Positions 25,681 through 33,689 of a stretch of 45,432 bases of DNA are shown here, piece by piece. The notes below the pieces were generated by a model. That model had not been told where the DNA came from. It made no database searches and worked only from the letters and a program-made list of their open reading frames with translations. The position numbers and the translations under genes are program-made. Source of the DNA: Shewanella sp. MBTL60-112-B2. Its GTDB lineage: Bacteria > Pseudomonadota > Gammaproteobacteria > Enterobacterales > Shewanellaceae. Position 1 is the stretch's first letter, and every line of letters starts with the position of its first letter. The DNA is taken from positions 1-45,432 of the forward strand of contig NZ_BPFA01000040.1 in assembly GCF_019655055.1 (NCBI RefSeq). Reading direction: 5' to 3'.

Positions 25681-26850
25681 TTAGTGAACGTGGGCAGCGC
25701 TTGATTTCTCAAGATCGGCTTTGAGTAAAAAGCTATTGGCAACGGCATATTCTTCGCCAGCTTCAAGACCCGACAATACTTCGCTCATTTCACTGTCGCT
25801 GCGGCCAAGAGTCACAGCGCGTCTTTCAAAACCTTCATCATTACGGATAAACACCACTTGCTGGCCTTCTGACTCCTGCAGTGCGCGGTTATCTATCGTT
25901 AACGCCACCGCTTGTTTACTCAGCGTCAGTTTTCCTGATAACAAAGCCCCTACCGCCCATTGGCCGCTGCTGTTATCGAGTGGCGCACGAGCGAGCTTAA
26001 TGTTGTCACCGTTTGTTGAATTGAGTAGATATTGGATACTCGAAGCCGCTGTTAGCTGCTGAGCAGAAATGCTGAGCGCTTGCCCCACTGCAACCTTGCT
26101 GAGTTGACCCGGAAAGATTTGGTACTGCGCCCAAAGCTGACTGTCATCGATAATGGTCAGCAGCACATTGTCAGTGGCCATCTCGCCAGTGTTAGCAGTG
26201 CGGCTCACCACCACTCCGGAGATTGGCGCTTTAATGGAGTAGCGCTTTAAGCTGGAATTTGACTCGACTTCTGCCACCACTTGTCCGGCTTTAACGCTAT
26301 CGCCAACGGTCACATTCATGCGGGTGATTAAGCCGGCAAAGCGCGCGCGGATTTCACTGCTGGCCGCCTCTGGCACTACTGCACGGCCATATACCGTCAA
26401 TATTTGTTTGATATCGCCCGCTGCAGCAAGCTCTGTCGCAATACCCGAGGCTACAATTTGCTCGGCGCTGATATGAACTCTGCCCTCTTCATGCTCGTCG
26501 TGACCGTGCTCATCACCATGTTCATCATCGTGACCACTATGTTCGTCTTGATGACCGTCATTATGGCCATGTTCATCACCGTGACCAACATGTTCGTCTT
26601 GATGACCATCATTATGGCCATGTTCATCGCTATGCTCATCACCGTGACTATCATGCTCGTCTTGATGCTGATTGGTGTGCGCTGTTTGCTCTTGATGCGC
26701 AACTTCATGATGATGCTCAGGCTCATGGCTATTTGCTGGCTCATGGCTGTGCTCAGCAGAAGCGTTAACCGAGGTGCTAATCATCAATGTAACCGCAGCA
26801 ACAACAGCAAGGTGAACTAAGGAGAATTTATTTAATAAGGTCGCGTTCAT
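25681..26850 (-). CDS. czcB: Membrane-fusion protein CzcB with His-rich segment
   Basis: A 389-residue periplasmic adaptor. Residues 1-31 are a signal peptide (end VNASA). Residues 34-120 contain 26 histidines among Asp, Glu and Gly, including two tandem 17-residue repeats (77-93 and 94-110) of the form HGHNDGHQDEH-x-GH-x-DE. A barrel-sandwich (lipoyl-like) hairpin (RARFAGLITRMNVTVGD, then GQVVAEVES) and beta-barrel domains follow. The family links CzcA with the outer-membrane channel and can bind metal. The His-rich segment probably captures zinc, cobalt or nickel. Its ATG overlaps the czcC stop by four bases. The repeat shows as a 51-base period in the DNA at about 26530-26630. The His codons make open frames on the other strand, which are not genes. 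Confidence 0.9.
   Translation of the reverse strand: MNATLLNKFSLVHLAVVAAVTLMISTSVNASAEHSHEPANSHEPEHHHEVAHQEQTAHTNQHQDEHDSHGDEHSDEHGHNDGHQDEHVGHGDEHGHNDGHQDEHSGHDDEHGDEHGHDEHEEGRVHISAEQIVASGIATELAAAGDIKQILTVYGRAVVPEAASSEIRARFAGLITRMNVTVGDSVKAGQVVAEVESNSSLKRYSIKAPISGVVVSRTANTGEMATDNVLLTIIDDSQLWAQYQIFPGQLSKVAVGQALSISAQQLTAASSIQYLLNSTNGDNIKLARAPLDNSSGQWAVGALLSGKLTLSKQAVALTIDNRALQESEGQQVVFIRNDEGFERRAVTLGRSDSEMSEVLSGLEAGEEYAVANSFLLKADLEKSSAAHVH
26520..26640. repeat. 51-bp tandem repeat inside czcB
   Basis: ATGTTCGTCTTGATGACC recurs at 26539 and 26590, a 51-base period coding for 17 residues each. It is in frame, so loss or gain of a unit would change the number of histidines without breaking the gene. 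Confidence 0.75.
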
Positions 26851-28265
26851 TTGGTTTGTCCTGTAGCAGCATTAGAAACATTAGCTGCGTTAGAAAAGTC
26901 AGCAGTCTTGGAAAAATCATTAAAGAAGGTATGTTGAGAAGCGGGTAACGGCTCAGCAATCAGCTGTTCAATATCGACGCCATAACGTAGTGCAGAGGCC
27001 GCAGCATCAATCAATGCTCGACGAGCAAAGAGTAATTCTTCTCGGGCTGTTAAGTAGTCAAGATAGCTATACAAGCCTTGCTCATAGGCGGTTTGGGTAT
27101 CTTCAAGCGCTAAAGTTAAGGTAGGGATAACACTGGCTTGCAAACGATTAACCGTCACCATTGCTTGTTTTCGGCTGGCGTAAGCACGATATAGCTGGCC
27201 ATAAAGCTCTAGTAAAGCCACTTCTCGATTCGCAAGCACCTGCTCTTTTTCGGCCTGAGCCGATAGCAAGGCACCTGTGTTACGCTCACCATTAAACAGC
27301 GGCATACTAAAACCTGCTGTCAGTGCCATATCATTGGTTTGTTGAAACTGCTTTACGCCGACCGACCAGCTTATATCGCTGCTAGATTGGGTTTTAGCAA
27401 AACGTAGTTCAGCTTCTTTTAACTGTGCTTGAGTCAAATAAGCAGTAATAGCCGGGCTATATTTTACTTTCTCAAATAACGGCTCTAGTGCGACATCATC
27501 TGTAAAGGCAAACAAACTCCCCTCTAGTGAATCAAAATCAACCTGAGACTCACCCCACATCATGCTTAACGCTAATTTGGCGTAATCAAGCTGCTGTAGC
27601 TGAGTTTCTGCAACCAGTCTGGCATTAAATACCGCCGCTTGGGCGCGCTTTACTTCGGCCTCAGGTGTTACAGCTGCTTGAGCGCGCTTAGCTACAACCG
27701 CTTGTGTTTCTTCTGCAAGCTGTAATGAATCAACAGCAAGTTGCAGTTGCGACTGCGCCGCCAATACATCGATATAACGACGTGTTGCTTCAGCTAATAA
27801 GTTTAATGCGGTAATTTTTTGTTCGGCATCTAATACAGCGCGCTGCTCACTAACAATACCGCTGCGAGCATCTAACTTGTCACCAAGCTCAATGACAGAA
27901 GACAGAGATACGCTAAACTCGGCGCTATCAATTCCTTGGAACTCACCGCTGCCCACGAGATTGTCGGCATCAAAGCCGATTTCAAAGCCTGGAGTCAACG
28001 CTTGAGTTTGCGCTGCGCCATCAAGCGCTTGCTGCCTAAACTTAAACACTTTCAGTGATGGATGCTGTTGTTGAACCCGTTCAATCACAACCGGTAAAGA
28101 AAGCGTATTAGATTGTTCTGCATTACCGTTAGAGTCGGCTGTAGCCGCAATAACTGAGGTTGCGGATATCAGAGCAATAAGCGCCAAGGTGCAATAAAGC
28201 CCTCGCCAAACACAAAACATGCCAATTTTAGTGACAGATTTTGCGCAATAAGTATTATGAAACAT
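26847..28265 (-). CDS. czcC: Outer-membrane efflux channel, CzcC type (TolC family)
   Basis: A 472-residue TolC-like protein with a hydrophobic signal region (about residues 16-41, end VIA). It has two outer-membrane-efflux repeats rich in long helices (for example ALEDTQTAYEQGLYSYLDYLTAREELLFARRALIDA). It forms the trimeric exit duct for the CzcAB pump. An internal Met at residue 16 is an alternative start that would give a more usual signal peptide. The gene overlaps czcB, and a small Cys-rich gene lies 113 bases upstream. Confidence 0.87.
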   Translation of the reverse strand: MFHNTYCAKSVTKIGMFCVWRGLYCTLALIALISATSVIAATADSNGNAEQSNTLSLPVVIERVQQQHPSLKVFKFRQQALDGAAQTQALTPGFEIGFDADNLVGSGEFQGIDSAEFSVSLSSVIELGDKLDARSGIVSEQRAVLDAEQKITALNLLAEATRRYIDVLAAQSQLQLAVDSLQLAEETQAVVAKRAQAAVTPEAEVKRAQAAVFNARLVAETQLQQLDYAKLALSMMWGESQVDFDSLEGSLFAFTDDVALEPLFEKVKYSPAITAYLTQAQLKEAELRFAKTQSSSDISWSVGVKQFQQTNDMALTAGFSMPLFNGERNTGALLSAQAEKEQVLANREVALLELYGQLYRAYASRKQAMVTVNRLQASVIPTLTLALEDTQTAYEQGLYSYLDYLTAREELLFARRALIDAAASALRYGVDIEQLIAEPLPASQHTFFNDFSKTADFSNAANVSNAATGQTK

Positions 28266-28298
28266 CGGAGATTAAGCCTCGATTTAATACAAAAATAC

Positions 28299-28336
28299 AG
28301 AGCTGTGAGTTAAACCTACAAGAGGGCAACAGCTCT
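28299..28336 (-). repeat. Inverted repeat between the Cys-rich gene and czcC
   Basis: AGAGCTGT (28299-28306) and ACAGCTCT (28329-28336) form an 8-bp stem with a 22-base loop in the operon spacer. It has no T-run. It may adjust expression between the first gene and czcCBA. Confidence 0.35.
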
Positions 28337-28378
28337 TTAGCAAGCTTGTAAAAGCTCGCTAAATGAATAAAGTTTTGA

Positions 28379-28792
28379 TTAAACGATTAAGGCTTTAGGG
28401 GGGCGCAGGAAAGCGAAATAAGGGGACTCAATAGAAGTAGAGCTAAAAGCAAAAATGTGGCTATTAGGGCTTGCTGTCACTGATTTTAACGCAGTGATAG
28501 GGTGCATTAAGGTCATGCAACATGAGCAGCAGTTATTGCTACACTCAGCGCAGTCATCTTCTACATGACTTGCTGTTTCAACTTCATCACATTGTGATGT
28601 GTTATTTACAGTGCCGTTCGTATGCTCAGCCACATAGGTGACTTCACTGCCACAATCATCATGAGCAGAAGTACAATCATCAGCCATAGTTACCATGGAT
28701 TGCATCGTTAAAATCACGATCAACAACATCCGCCCCAACTTAGCTGGAGAGGTGATGAATATTGCTCGGATAAAACGCGATAAGCTCGACAT
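28379..28792 (-). CDS. Small exported Cys-rich protein at the head of the czc operon
   Basis: A 137-residue protein I cannot assign by sequence alone. It has a long signal-like N-terminus (hydrophobic 22-37, end VTMA, with an alternative Met at 22). A mature part follows with nine cysteines, seven of them in residues 81-92... namely Cys81, 84, 88, 89, 91 and 92 in CAECSNNCCSCC, plus 40, 47 and 68. Histidines occur at 44, 57, 76 and 97. The C-terminus ends in RPPKALIV. It sits just upstream of czcC in the same orientation, the position of czcI in Cupriavidus. Small exported metal-linked proteins (CzcI, DUF2946-like) often end in a Pro-rich RPP or similar motif. A periplasmic metal-binding or sensing role is therefore inferred. 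Confidence 0.65.
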   Translation of the reverse strand: MSSLSRFIRAIFITSPAKLGRMLLIVILTMQSMVTMADDCTSAHDDCGSEVTYVAEHTNGTVNNTSQCDEVETASHVEDDCAECSNNCCSCCMTLMHPITALKSVTASPNSHIFAFSSTSIESPYFAFLRPPKALIV

Positions 28793-29059
28793 TAGGCCGC
28801 AGCATTACCTTTGTTTTTAATAACGTACATAACTGACTTTATCGCACACTCGTATCACTTTGATTCTGGCTAGTTTAAATTAATCAAAATTAAAACACTA
28901 TGCGTTTACAAATCTTAATCGGCTCTGTGTATAAAAAACTTCCGAAAACATCGATGAAACCACATCTATAGCAATAAACCTTGGCTTGGGACTTCTACCT
29001 AGATCGAGCTAAATTACACCTCAAAGTGTGATTACCTGAGCATTTTACTCAAGTAATAA

Positions 29060-29088
29060 TTGAACACGCCAAAAGATGCAAATAATAT
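29060..29088 (+). promoter_or_regulatory. Promoter of the RIC gene
   Basis: -35 TTGAAC (29060-29065), a 17-base spacer and -10 TAATAT (29083-29088) make a good sigma-70 promoter. It would start transcription about 33 bases before the ATG at 29128. The NsrR operator covers the -10. Confidence 0.7.
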
Positions 29089-29095
29089 GCACGTA
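29073..29095. promoter_or_regulatory. NsrR operator
   Basis: AAGATGCA-AATAATA-TGCACGTA fits the gammaproteobacterial NsrR site (AAGATGCA-N7-TGCATCTT, 23 bases): the left arm is perfect and the right arm keeps TGCA. It overlaps the -10 of the RIC promoter, the right place for repression relieved by nitric oxide. The left part of the intergenic region (28793-29059), which holds the czc promoter, shows no site I can name. Confidence 0.78.
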
Positions 29096-29127
29096 TATTT
29101 CAAACTAAACTTGCCTTGGATCTGCCA

Positions 29128-29865
29128 ATGACTAAATCAAACACACTTCACTCGAAAGCTCTTCAATCCAAAGAAAGCCTACTTGCCTCTCGTGTAGGAG
29201 AATTAGTCGCTAACGACTTTCGCACTGCCCATTTGTTTAGCCAGCATGGTATCGATTTTTGTTGTGGTGGCGGTATTTCATTAGCCCGAGCAATTACACG
29301 CTTTGATGCTGATGAAACAGCGCTTCTCGATGCATTAATGGCGTTAGACACTGAAGGCGAGAAGCAGCAAGGTCTAGAGCAATTAGCTTTACCCGATCTG
29401 CTCAATTACATTGAATCGACTCATCACACTTTTGTAAGAGAGAAAGCGCCTTTACTGGTAGAGTACAGCCAAAAAATGGTGCGTGCCCACGGTGAAAATC
29501 ATGACGAGATAAAGCCTCTAGCAGGTTGGATCCGTGCATTAGTCGATGACTTAATGCCTCACCTGATGAAAGAAGAACAGATATTATTCCCTGCAATTTT
29601 AGGGCTACATAACCAAGCTGAGATGCAAAACTGCTTTGGTCATATCGGCAATCCAATTAATGCTATGCAGTATGAGCACAATGATGCACTGCAGATCTTT
29701 GAAAAGATCCGCGAGCTAACAAATAACTTTACCCCACCAGCGCACGCCTGCACCACTTGGCGCGTATGTTACGCCAGCTTGGCAGAATTCGAAGCGGACT
29801 TAAAACAGCATATTAATATTGAGAACAACGTTTTGTTCCCCAAAGCGCTTGCGCTAACCGCTTGA
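29128..29865 (+). CDS. Iron-sulfur cluster repair di-iron protein (RIC; YtfE/ScdA/DnrN family)
   Basis: A 245-residue protein that repairs iron-sulfur clusters damaged by nitric oxide or oxidants. The N-terminal ScdA_N domain carries HGIDFCCGGG with Cys45 and Cys46. The hemerythrin-like domain provides the di-iron His/Glu ligands (THHTF, KEEQILFPAI, YEHNDA, HINIENNVLFPKAL). The length is close to E. coli YtfE (220) plus a short extension. The ATG at 29128 is preferred to a TTG four codons earlier. A promoter overlapped by an NsrR-type operator lies just upstream, matching the known control of ytfE/dnrN genes. Transcribed alone and ended by a hairpin. Confidence 0.93.
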   Translation: MTKSNTLHSKALQSKESLLASRVGELVANDFRTAHLFSQHGIDFCCGGGISLARAITRFDADETALLDALMALDTEGEKQQGLEQLALPDLLNYIESTHHTFVREKAPLLVEYSQKMVRAHGENHDEIKPLAGWIRALVDDLMPHLMKEEQILFPAILGLHNQAEMQNCFGHIGNPINAMQYEHNDALQIFEKIRELTNNFTPPAHACTTWRVCYASLAEFEADLKQHINIENNVLFPKALALTA

Positions 29866-29910
29866 GTCATCGAACTGATGGTTAGCGTATAAAGGCTGAC
29901 CCATAAAAAT

Positions 29911-29938
29911 AAGAGGCTCACATCAGTGAGCCTTTTCT
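29911..29938. terminator. Bidirectional terminator between RIC and lipoprotein genes
   Basis: Stem AGGCTCAC / GTGAGCCT with an ATCA loop, followed rightward by TTTTCT and leftward by TCTTATTTTTA. It serves two convergent genes. Confidence 0.8.
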
Positions 29939-29939
29939 A

Positions 29940-30404
29940 TTAAATAGCAGTTTGTTGCAACGGAGACCAATTTACTGAAGCTTGCTTTTGCTGAATAAGC
30001 TGCTCAATCAGCTCACGTATTTTAGGTTCAGCATCAATAAACTTATTCATATTCGCGCCACCATTGCGCGCATCATAAATAGCCTCGCCGTCTAACCGTC
30101 CTTCATGGAAGACCTTAATTTCTGCGTAAACCATATATAACGCAAGATCCCAGCGCCAGTTAGCAGTATAAGTTGCCGTCCACTCACATTGCAGGCTCGC
30201 ATCTAATTGCTCCACAACGCGGTAATTAATTTGCTTCTCAGCTAGAATTTTTTCCATTTCTTCCAAGAAGCCTTCCCGCACATCAGGATTTTTCTGAATA
30301 CAGACCTCTGCGTTATTATTAACGTGCACAGGATCGACTCTTTGCTTAATTGAGCAAGCACTAGTGAATAGCAATATTGACACGGCAATGATTAGTTTTT
30401 TCAT
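29940..30404 (-). CDS. Hypothetical lipoprotein
   Basis: A 154-residue protein with a lipoprotein signal peptide: MKKLII, a hydrophobic core and lipobox LFTSAC with Cys17 as the lipidated residue. The mature part is mixed alpha/beta with no motif I recognise. The Ser at +2 suggests outer-membrane sorting. A good AGGAT ribosome site precedes the ATG. It is convergent with the RIC gene and lies 112 bases from yigB, probably as a single transcription unit. Function unknown. Confidence 0.8.
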   Translation of the reverse strand: MKKLIIAVSILLFTSACSIKQRVDPVHVNNNAEVCIQKNPDVREGFLEEMEKILAEKQINYRVVEQLDASLQCEWTATYTANWRWDLALYMVYAEIKVFHEGRLDGEAIYDARNGGANMNKFIDAEPKIRELIEQLIQQKQASVNWSPLQQTAI

Positions 30405-30515
30405 GATAATCCTTATCTAATTAAAACTATGTTTATTCTTAAACGTTTAAGAGTGCTGAGCATAACAAGATAGAGGTGAGTAACAAAGTGGTAACATTAA
30501 TCAATCCGTTGAATG

Positions 30516-31238
30516 TTAACTACTACAAACTTGGCTTAACTGCATTATTGATGAGATTTCAATATGTGGCAGTTGACTATGCACCGCTGACTTTTCAGCC
30601 ACACCGAAACCTGGGTTCAACCATACAGCCTGGCAACCCGCTCGTCTGGCACCATCAACATCACTCTTAGCGCTGTCACCGACATGCAGAATACTCGCGA
30701 GAGGCAAATCCAATTTCGTAGCCGCTAGCGCAAACATATCGCTCGATGGCTTTTGCTTGTAACCGTGGCCGGGATGCAGCACAAACTCAAACACTTCGGC
30801 TAAGCCAATACGTTGATAATCAACATTGCCATTGGTAATACCGATTAAGCGATATTTCTGTTTAAGCTGAGTTAATAGCTCAACCACCTCATCGGACACC
30901 TTAAAATTACTGCGATGTTTCACAAAGTGCTCAAGGGCTGCATTAGCACCAGCCTTTGCTAATTTCTCGTCATAACCCAATTTCTTAAGGCCATGCTCCA
31001 GCATTACCAGTCTTGCTAAACTGGTGTCATGACGCAGATCAGGCGAGTGCTTAAACAAGGCCAGTTTAAGTTTACGCCAGTCATCGAACTGCCATTTTGT
31101 CGATTGAGGATAGCTTTGATGCAAAAACTGCAGCATCGCAGCCTCAGCCTTGATGATAACTGGTCGATTGTCGTAAAGCGTATCGTCCAAGTCGAAACTT
31201 ATAGCCTCAAAAGCTTGCGGGCGAATATAGATCTTCAT
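30516..31238 (-). CDS. yigB: HAD-family phosphatase YigB
   Basis: A 240-residue haloacid-dehalogenase-type hydrolase. Motif I is FDLDDTLYD with nucleophile Asp16 and acid Asp18, motif II is ITNGN, and motif IV is HVGDSAKSDVDGARRAG. The position after xerC matches E. coli yigB, whose product removes phosphate from the riboflavin intermediate 5-amino-6-(5-phosphoribitylamino)uracil. Substrate identity here is inferred from orthology. Its start overlaps the xerC stop by four bases. It is the last gene of the lptM-lysA-dapF-DUF484-xerC-yigB run. Confidence 0.87.
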   Translation of the reverse strand: MKIYIRPQAFEAISFDLDDTLYDNRPVIIKAEAAMLQFLHQSYPQSTKWQFDDWRKLKLALFKHSPDLRHDTSLARLVMLEHGLKKLGYDEKLAKAGANAALEHFVKHRSNFKVSDEVVELLTQLKQKYRLIGITNGNVDYQRIGLAEVFEFVLHPGHGYKQKPSSDMFALAATKLDLPLASILHVGDSAKSDVDGARRAGCQAVWLNPGFGVAEKSAVHSQLPHIEISSIMQLSQVCSS

Positions 31239-32155
31239 GTTTTATCTCCACGTTTTTTAGCTCGCGGATGGGCACCGTCATATACCTTAGCAAGATGCTG
31301 GAAATCCAAGCTGGTATACACTTGCGTGGTCGACAGATTAGCGTGACCTAAAAGCTCTTGCACCGCGCGCAGGTCGGCACTGGATTCAAGCATATGAGTC
31401 GCAAAGGAGTGACGTAACTTATGGGGGTGCACTTTAATGCCTAAAGCCTGCTCTTGGCCCCACTTGGCGAGACGCGCCTGAATACTTCTATGCGCCAGGC
31501 GTTTACCTTTAGCGGTAACAAATAGGGCATCATCTTCACAGGCAATATCGCGCTTGATATCCAGCCATTGGTTTATCGCCGTTAAAGCCAACTTCCCGAT
31601 AGGTACAATGCGTTCTTTACTGCCTTTACCTAAGACTTTTACCTGTGCCTGTGCCTGTGAAAACTGAATATCGCTCACATTGAGCGCTGCAAGCTCTGCA
31701 AGTCGTAAGCCTGAGGAGTAAAATAACTCCATAATGGCTTTATCACGCAGACTAAGTGGATCGTCGCCATCAATATCCAGTAGGTGACTCACCGAGTCGA
31801 CATCCATATTTTTAGGCAGGGGTTTACCCTGCTTAGGTGCCGTCAGACCAATGGCTGGGTTAACCTTAATCTGTTGCTCTCTAAGCAAAAACTCATAAAA
31901 TTGCTTTAGTGAAGAAAGCGTAAGAGAGAGTGAGCGTGGACTTAAGCCTTTGCGGTGTAACTTCGCCAACATAGCTTGCAAAGATCCGTGCTGTAGAGAC
32001 AGCCAAGAATCCGTTTCACTAAACAGCTTCTCGACACGTTGTAGTTCAAACAAGTAGTTACGCACCGTATAAGCTGAGACTTGGCGCTCGGTGCGCAGGT
32101 AGCGTTCAAAGTCAGTCAACCAACGCACATTAGCCGATAACGCTTCGTCAGCCAT
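31235..32155 (-). CDS. xerC: Site-specific tyrosine recombinase XerC
   Basis: A 306-residue tyrosine recombinase that, with XerD, resolves chromosome dimers at dif. The N-terminal SAM-like core-binding domain (about 10-95) is followed by the catalytic domain with Arg151 (SSGLRLAEL), Lys177 (VLGKGSKER), His245 and Arg248 (HPHKLRH), His271 (LLGHANLS) and nucleophile Tyr280. Neighbours DUF484 and yigB confirm XerC rather than XerD or an integron or phage integrase. It starts 12 bases after the DUF484 gene. Confidence 0.95.
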   Translation of the reverse strand: MADEALSANVRWLTDFERYLRTERQVSAYTVRNYLFELQRVEKLFSETDSWLSLQHGSLQAMLAKLHRKGLSPRSLSLTLSSLKQFYEFLLREQQIKVNPAIGLTAPKQGKPLPKNMDVDSVSHLLDIDGDDPLSLRDKAIMELFYSSGLRLAELAALNVSDIQFSQAQAQVKVLGKGSKERIVPIGKLALTAINQWLDIKRDIACEDDALFVTAKGKRLAHRSIQARLAKWGQEQALGIKVHPHKLRHSFATHMLESSADLRAVQELLGHANLSTTQVYTSLDFQHLAKVYDGAHPRAKKRGDKT

Positions 32156-32167
32156 AAAGCCTCGCTA

Positions 32168-32800
32168 TTAGATTTTTGTCAGTTGATGATCGAGTAACTG
32201 TTTAAGCTGCGACAAGAGTAAATAATCCATCTCTGGATGGAAATGCATTGGATCTTGGCTTGCGATCGCAAAGATCACCTGGCCGCACTCTTTAGATAAA
32301 CGTGATAATGCAACCGAGCCCACTTCAGTGCCAAACAGACGTTTAGACTCTTCATTGGTTAAACGGCCAAAGTAATACCCCGAGTCGAGACGTTTACTCC
32401 AGATCTGCGATAACTCACTGTCGATGTCGTGTACTGTGATAAGCCTGACATGACTAAATTGAAATTGCTCTTTGAGGCTATTCGACAGTACTTGACGCAA
32501 TTCGCCCATATCTTCACATTTTAGCAGTTCCATAGATAATGCACTGTTAAACATAAAGATCTGTTCATTGCGAGATGCCATGGCCAGTAGCGCAGTGATC
32601 TCTTCTTCCAGCTGGCTCACTCGTTGGCGCAGCATCTCTTGCTGACGCTCAACCAAGGATACCGCTCCGCGTTCAGCATGAGGAATGCGCATGGCTAGCA
32701 ATAATTCAGGGTAACGACTAAAGAAGTCGGGATTATCCAACAAGTATTCGCGGATCAAGATCTCGTCAAAGGGGGCGTTTGAATTTTGATTATCGATCAT
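32168..32800 (-). CDS. DUF484 family protein
   Basis: A 210-residue cytoplasmic protein of the DUF484 family, found between dapF and xerC in many gammaproteobacteria. A short N-terminal helix region (YLLDNPDFFSRYPELL) leads through a coiled coil (about residues 45-75, VERQQEMLRQRVSQLEEEI) to a GAF-like domain. The family has no settled function. The conserved place beside xerC is the only hint. Its start overlaps the dapF stop by four bases (ATGA), so translation is coupled. Confidence 0.9.
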   Translation of the reverse strand: MIDNQNSNAPFDEILIREYLLDNPDFFSRYPELLLAMRIPHAERGAVSLVERQQEMLRQRVSQLEEEITALLAMASRNEQIFMFNSALSMELLKCEDMGELRQVLSNSLKEQFQFSHVRLITVHDIDSELSQIWSKRLDSGYYFGRLTNEESKRLFGTEVGSVALSRLSKECGQVIFAIASQDPMHFHPEMDYLLLSQLKQLLDHQLTKI

Positions 32801-33624
32801 TGCGCGATCTGCCCATCGTAAACATGTTCAGCAGGCCCAGTCATCCACAACGGCTTACCTTCACCGTCCCAGTTGATCATCAAGCTTCCGCCTGGCAAGT
32901 CAACCTGCACATTTCTATCCAGTTTACCCTGCAAGATCCCAACAACGACTGCAGCACAGGCACCTGTACCACAAGCTAAGGTTTCTGCCGCGCCGCGCTC
33001 ATAAACTCTAAGTTTGATATGGCTTGGGCTTAACACCTGCATAAATCCAACATTAACGCCCTTTGGAAAACGCTCGTGATTAGTCAGCTCGGCACCTATG
33101 GTATCGACATCGGTAGCTGCCACATCTTCGACTTCTATCACGCAATGAGGATTGCCCATAGAGACAGCGCCACATAAGTAGGTGCCACTTGATGCCATCA
33201 ACAAATAGGTTTTCTCAACCTTCTTCGCAGTAAATGGGATCTTACCTGGCTCTAGAGCTGGGATCCCCATATTAACTGTCACCTTGCCATCTCGTTCAAG
33301 ACGTAAGGTTATTTTGCCCGAAGAGGTGCTGACACGAATTTTATGTTTTTGGGTTAAGCCTTTATTACGCACAAAACGTGCAAAACAGCGTGCGCCATTA
33401 CCGCACTGCTCTACCTCACTGCCGTCAGCATTAAAGATGCGATAATGAAAATCTAAATCGGGATCGTAGGGAGGCTCAACCAGTAGTAACTGATCGAAGC
33501 CCACGCCAAAATTCCGATCGGCCAAGCGCTTTATTTGATCGGGAGAGAAAAACACATTCTGTGTCACCCCATCGACGACCATAAAGTCATTGCCTAGCCC
33601 ATGCATCTTAGTGAATTGGATCAA
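32797..33624 (-). CDS. dapF: Diaminopimelate epimerase
   Basis: Converts LL- to meso-diaminopimelate, the precursor of lysine and peptidoglycan, without cofactor. It uses two cysteines as acid and base: Cys77 in NADGSEVEQCGNG and Cys221 in ETLACGTGAC, counted from the upstream ATG (subtract 3 for the start chosen here). The frame is open to an ATG at 33633, but AAGG touches that ATG and is too close. A TTG at 33624 lies 9 bases after the AAGG and gives IQFTKMHGLGNDF, matching the E. coli start MQFSKMHG. I therefore prefer the TTG (275 residues; E. coli 274). It lies 65 bases after lysA. Confidence 0.93.
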   Translation of the reverse strand: MIQFTKMHGLGNDFMVVDGVTQNVFFSPDQIKRLADRNFGVGFDQLLLVEPPYDPDLDFHYRIFNADGSEVEQCGNGARCFARFVRNKGLTQKHKIRVSTSSGKITLRLERDGKVTVNMGIPALEPGKIPFTAKKVEKTYLLMASSGTYLCGAVSMGNPHCVIEVEDVAATDVDTIGAELTNHERFPKGVNVGFMQVLSPSHIKLRVYERGAAETLACGTGACAAVVVGILQGKLDRNVQVDLPGGSLMINWDGEGKPLWMTGPAEHVYDGQIAQ

Positions 33625-33689
33625 GATGGACATCCTTAAAAAGTATCTGCCGCGAACGCCTTGCCTCCGCGGCTTAGTATTATTCTAGT

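Noticed and set aside
26404..26820. Long open frames opposite the His-rich part of czcB (138 and 97 residues)
   Set aside because: They arise because CAT/CAC-GAT-GAA-rich coding gives few stops on the other frames. The proteins are low-complexity Met/Ile/Thr runs with no ribosome site.
30492..30518. TAACATT...AATGTTA inverted repeat at the 3' end of yigB as a terminator
   Set aside because: It overlaps the coding end, is A/T-rich and lacks a T-run.
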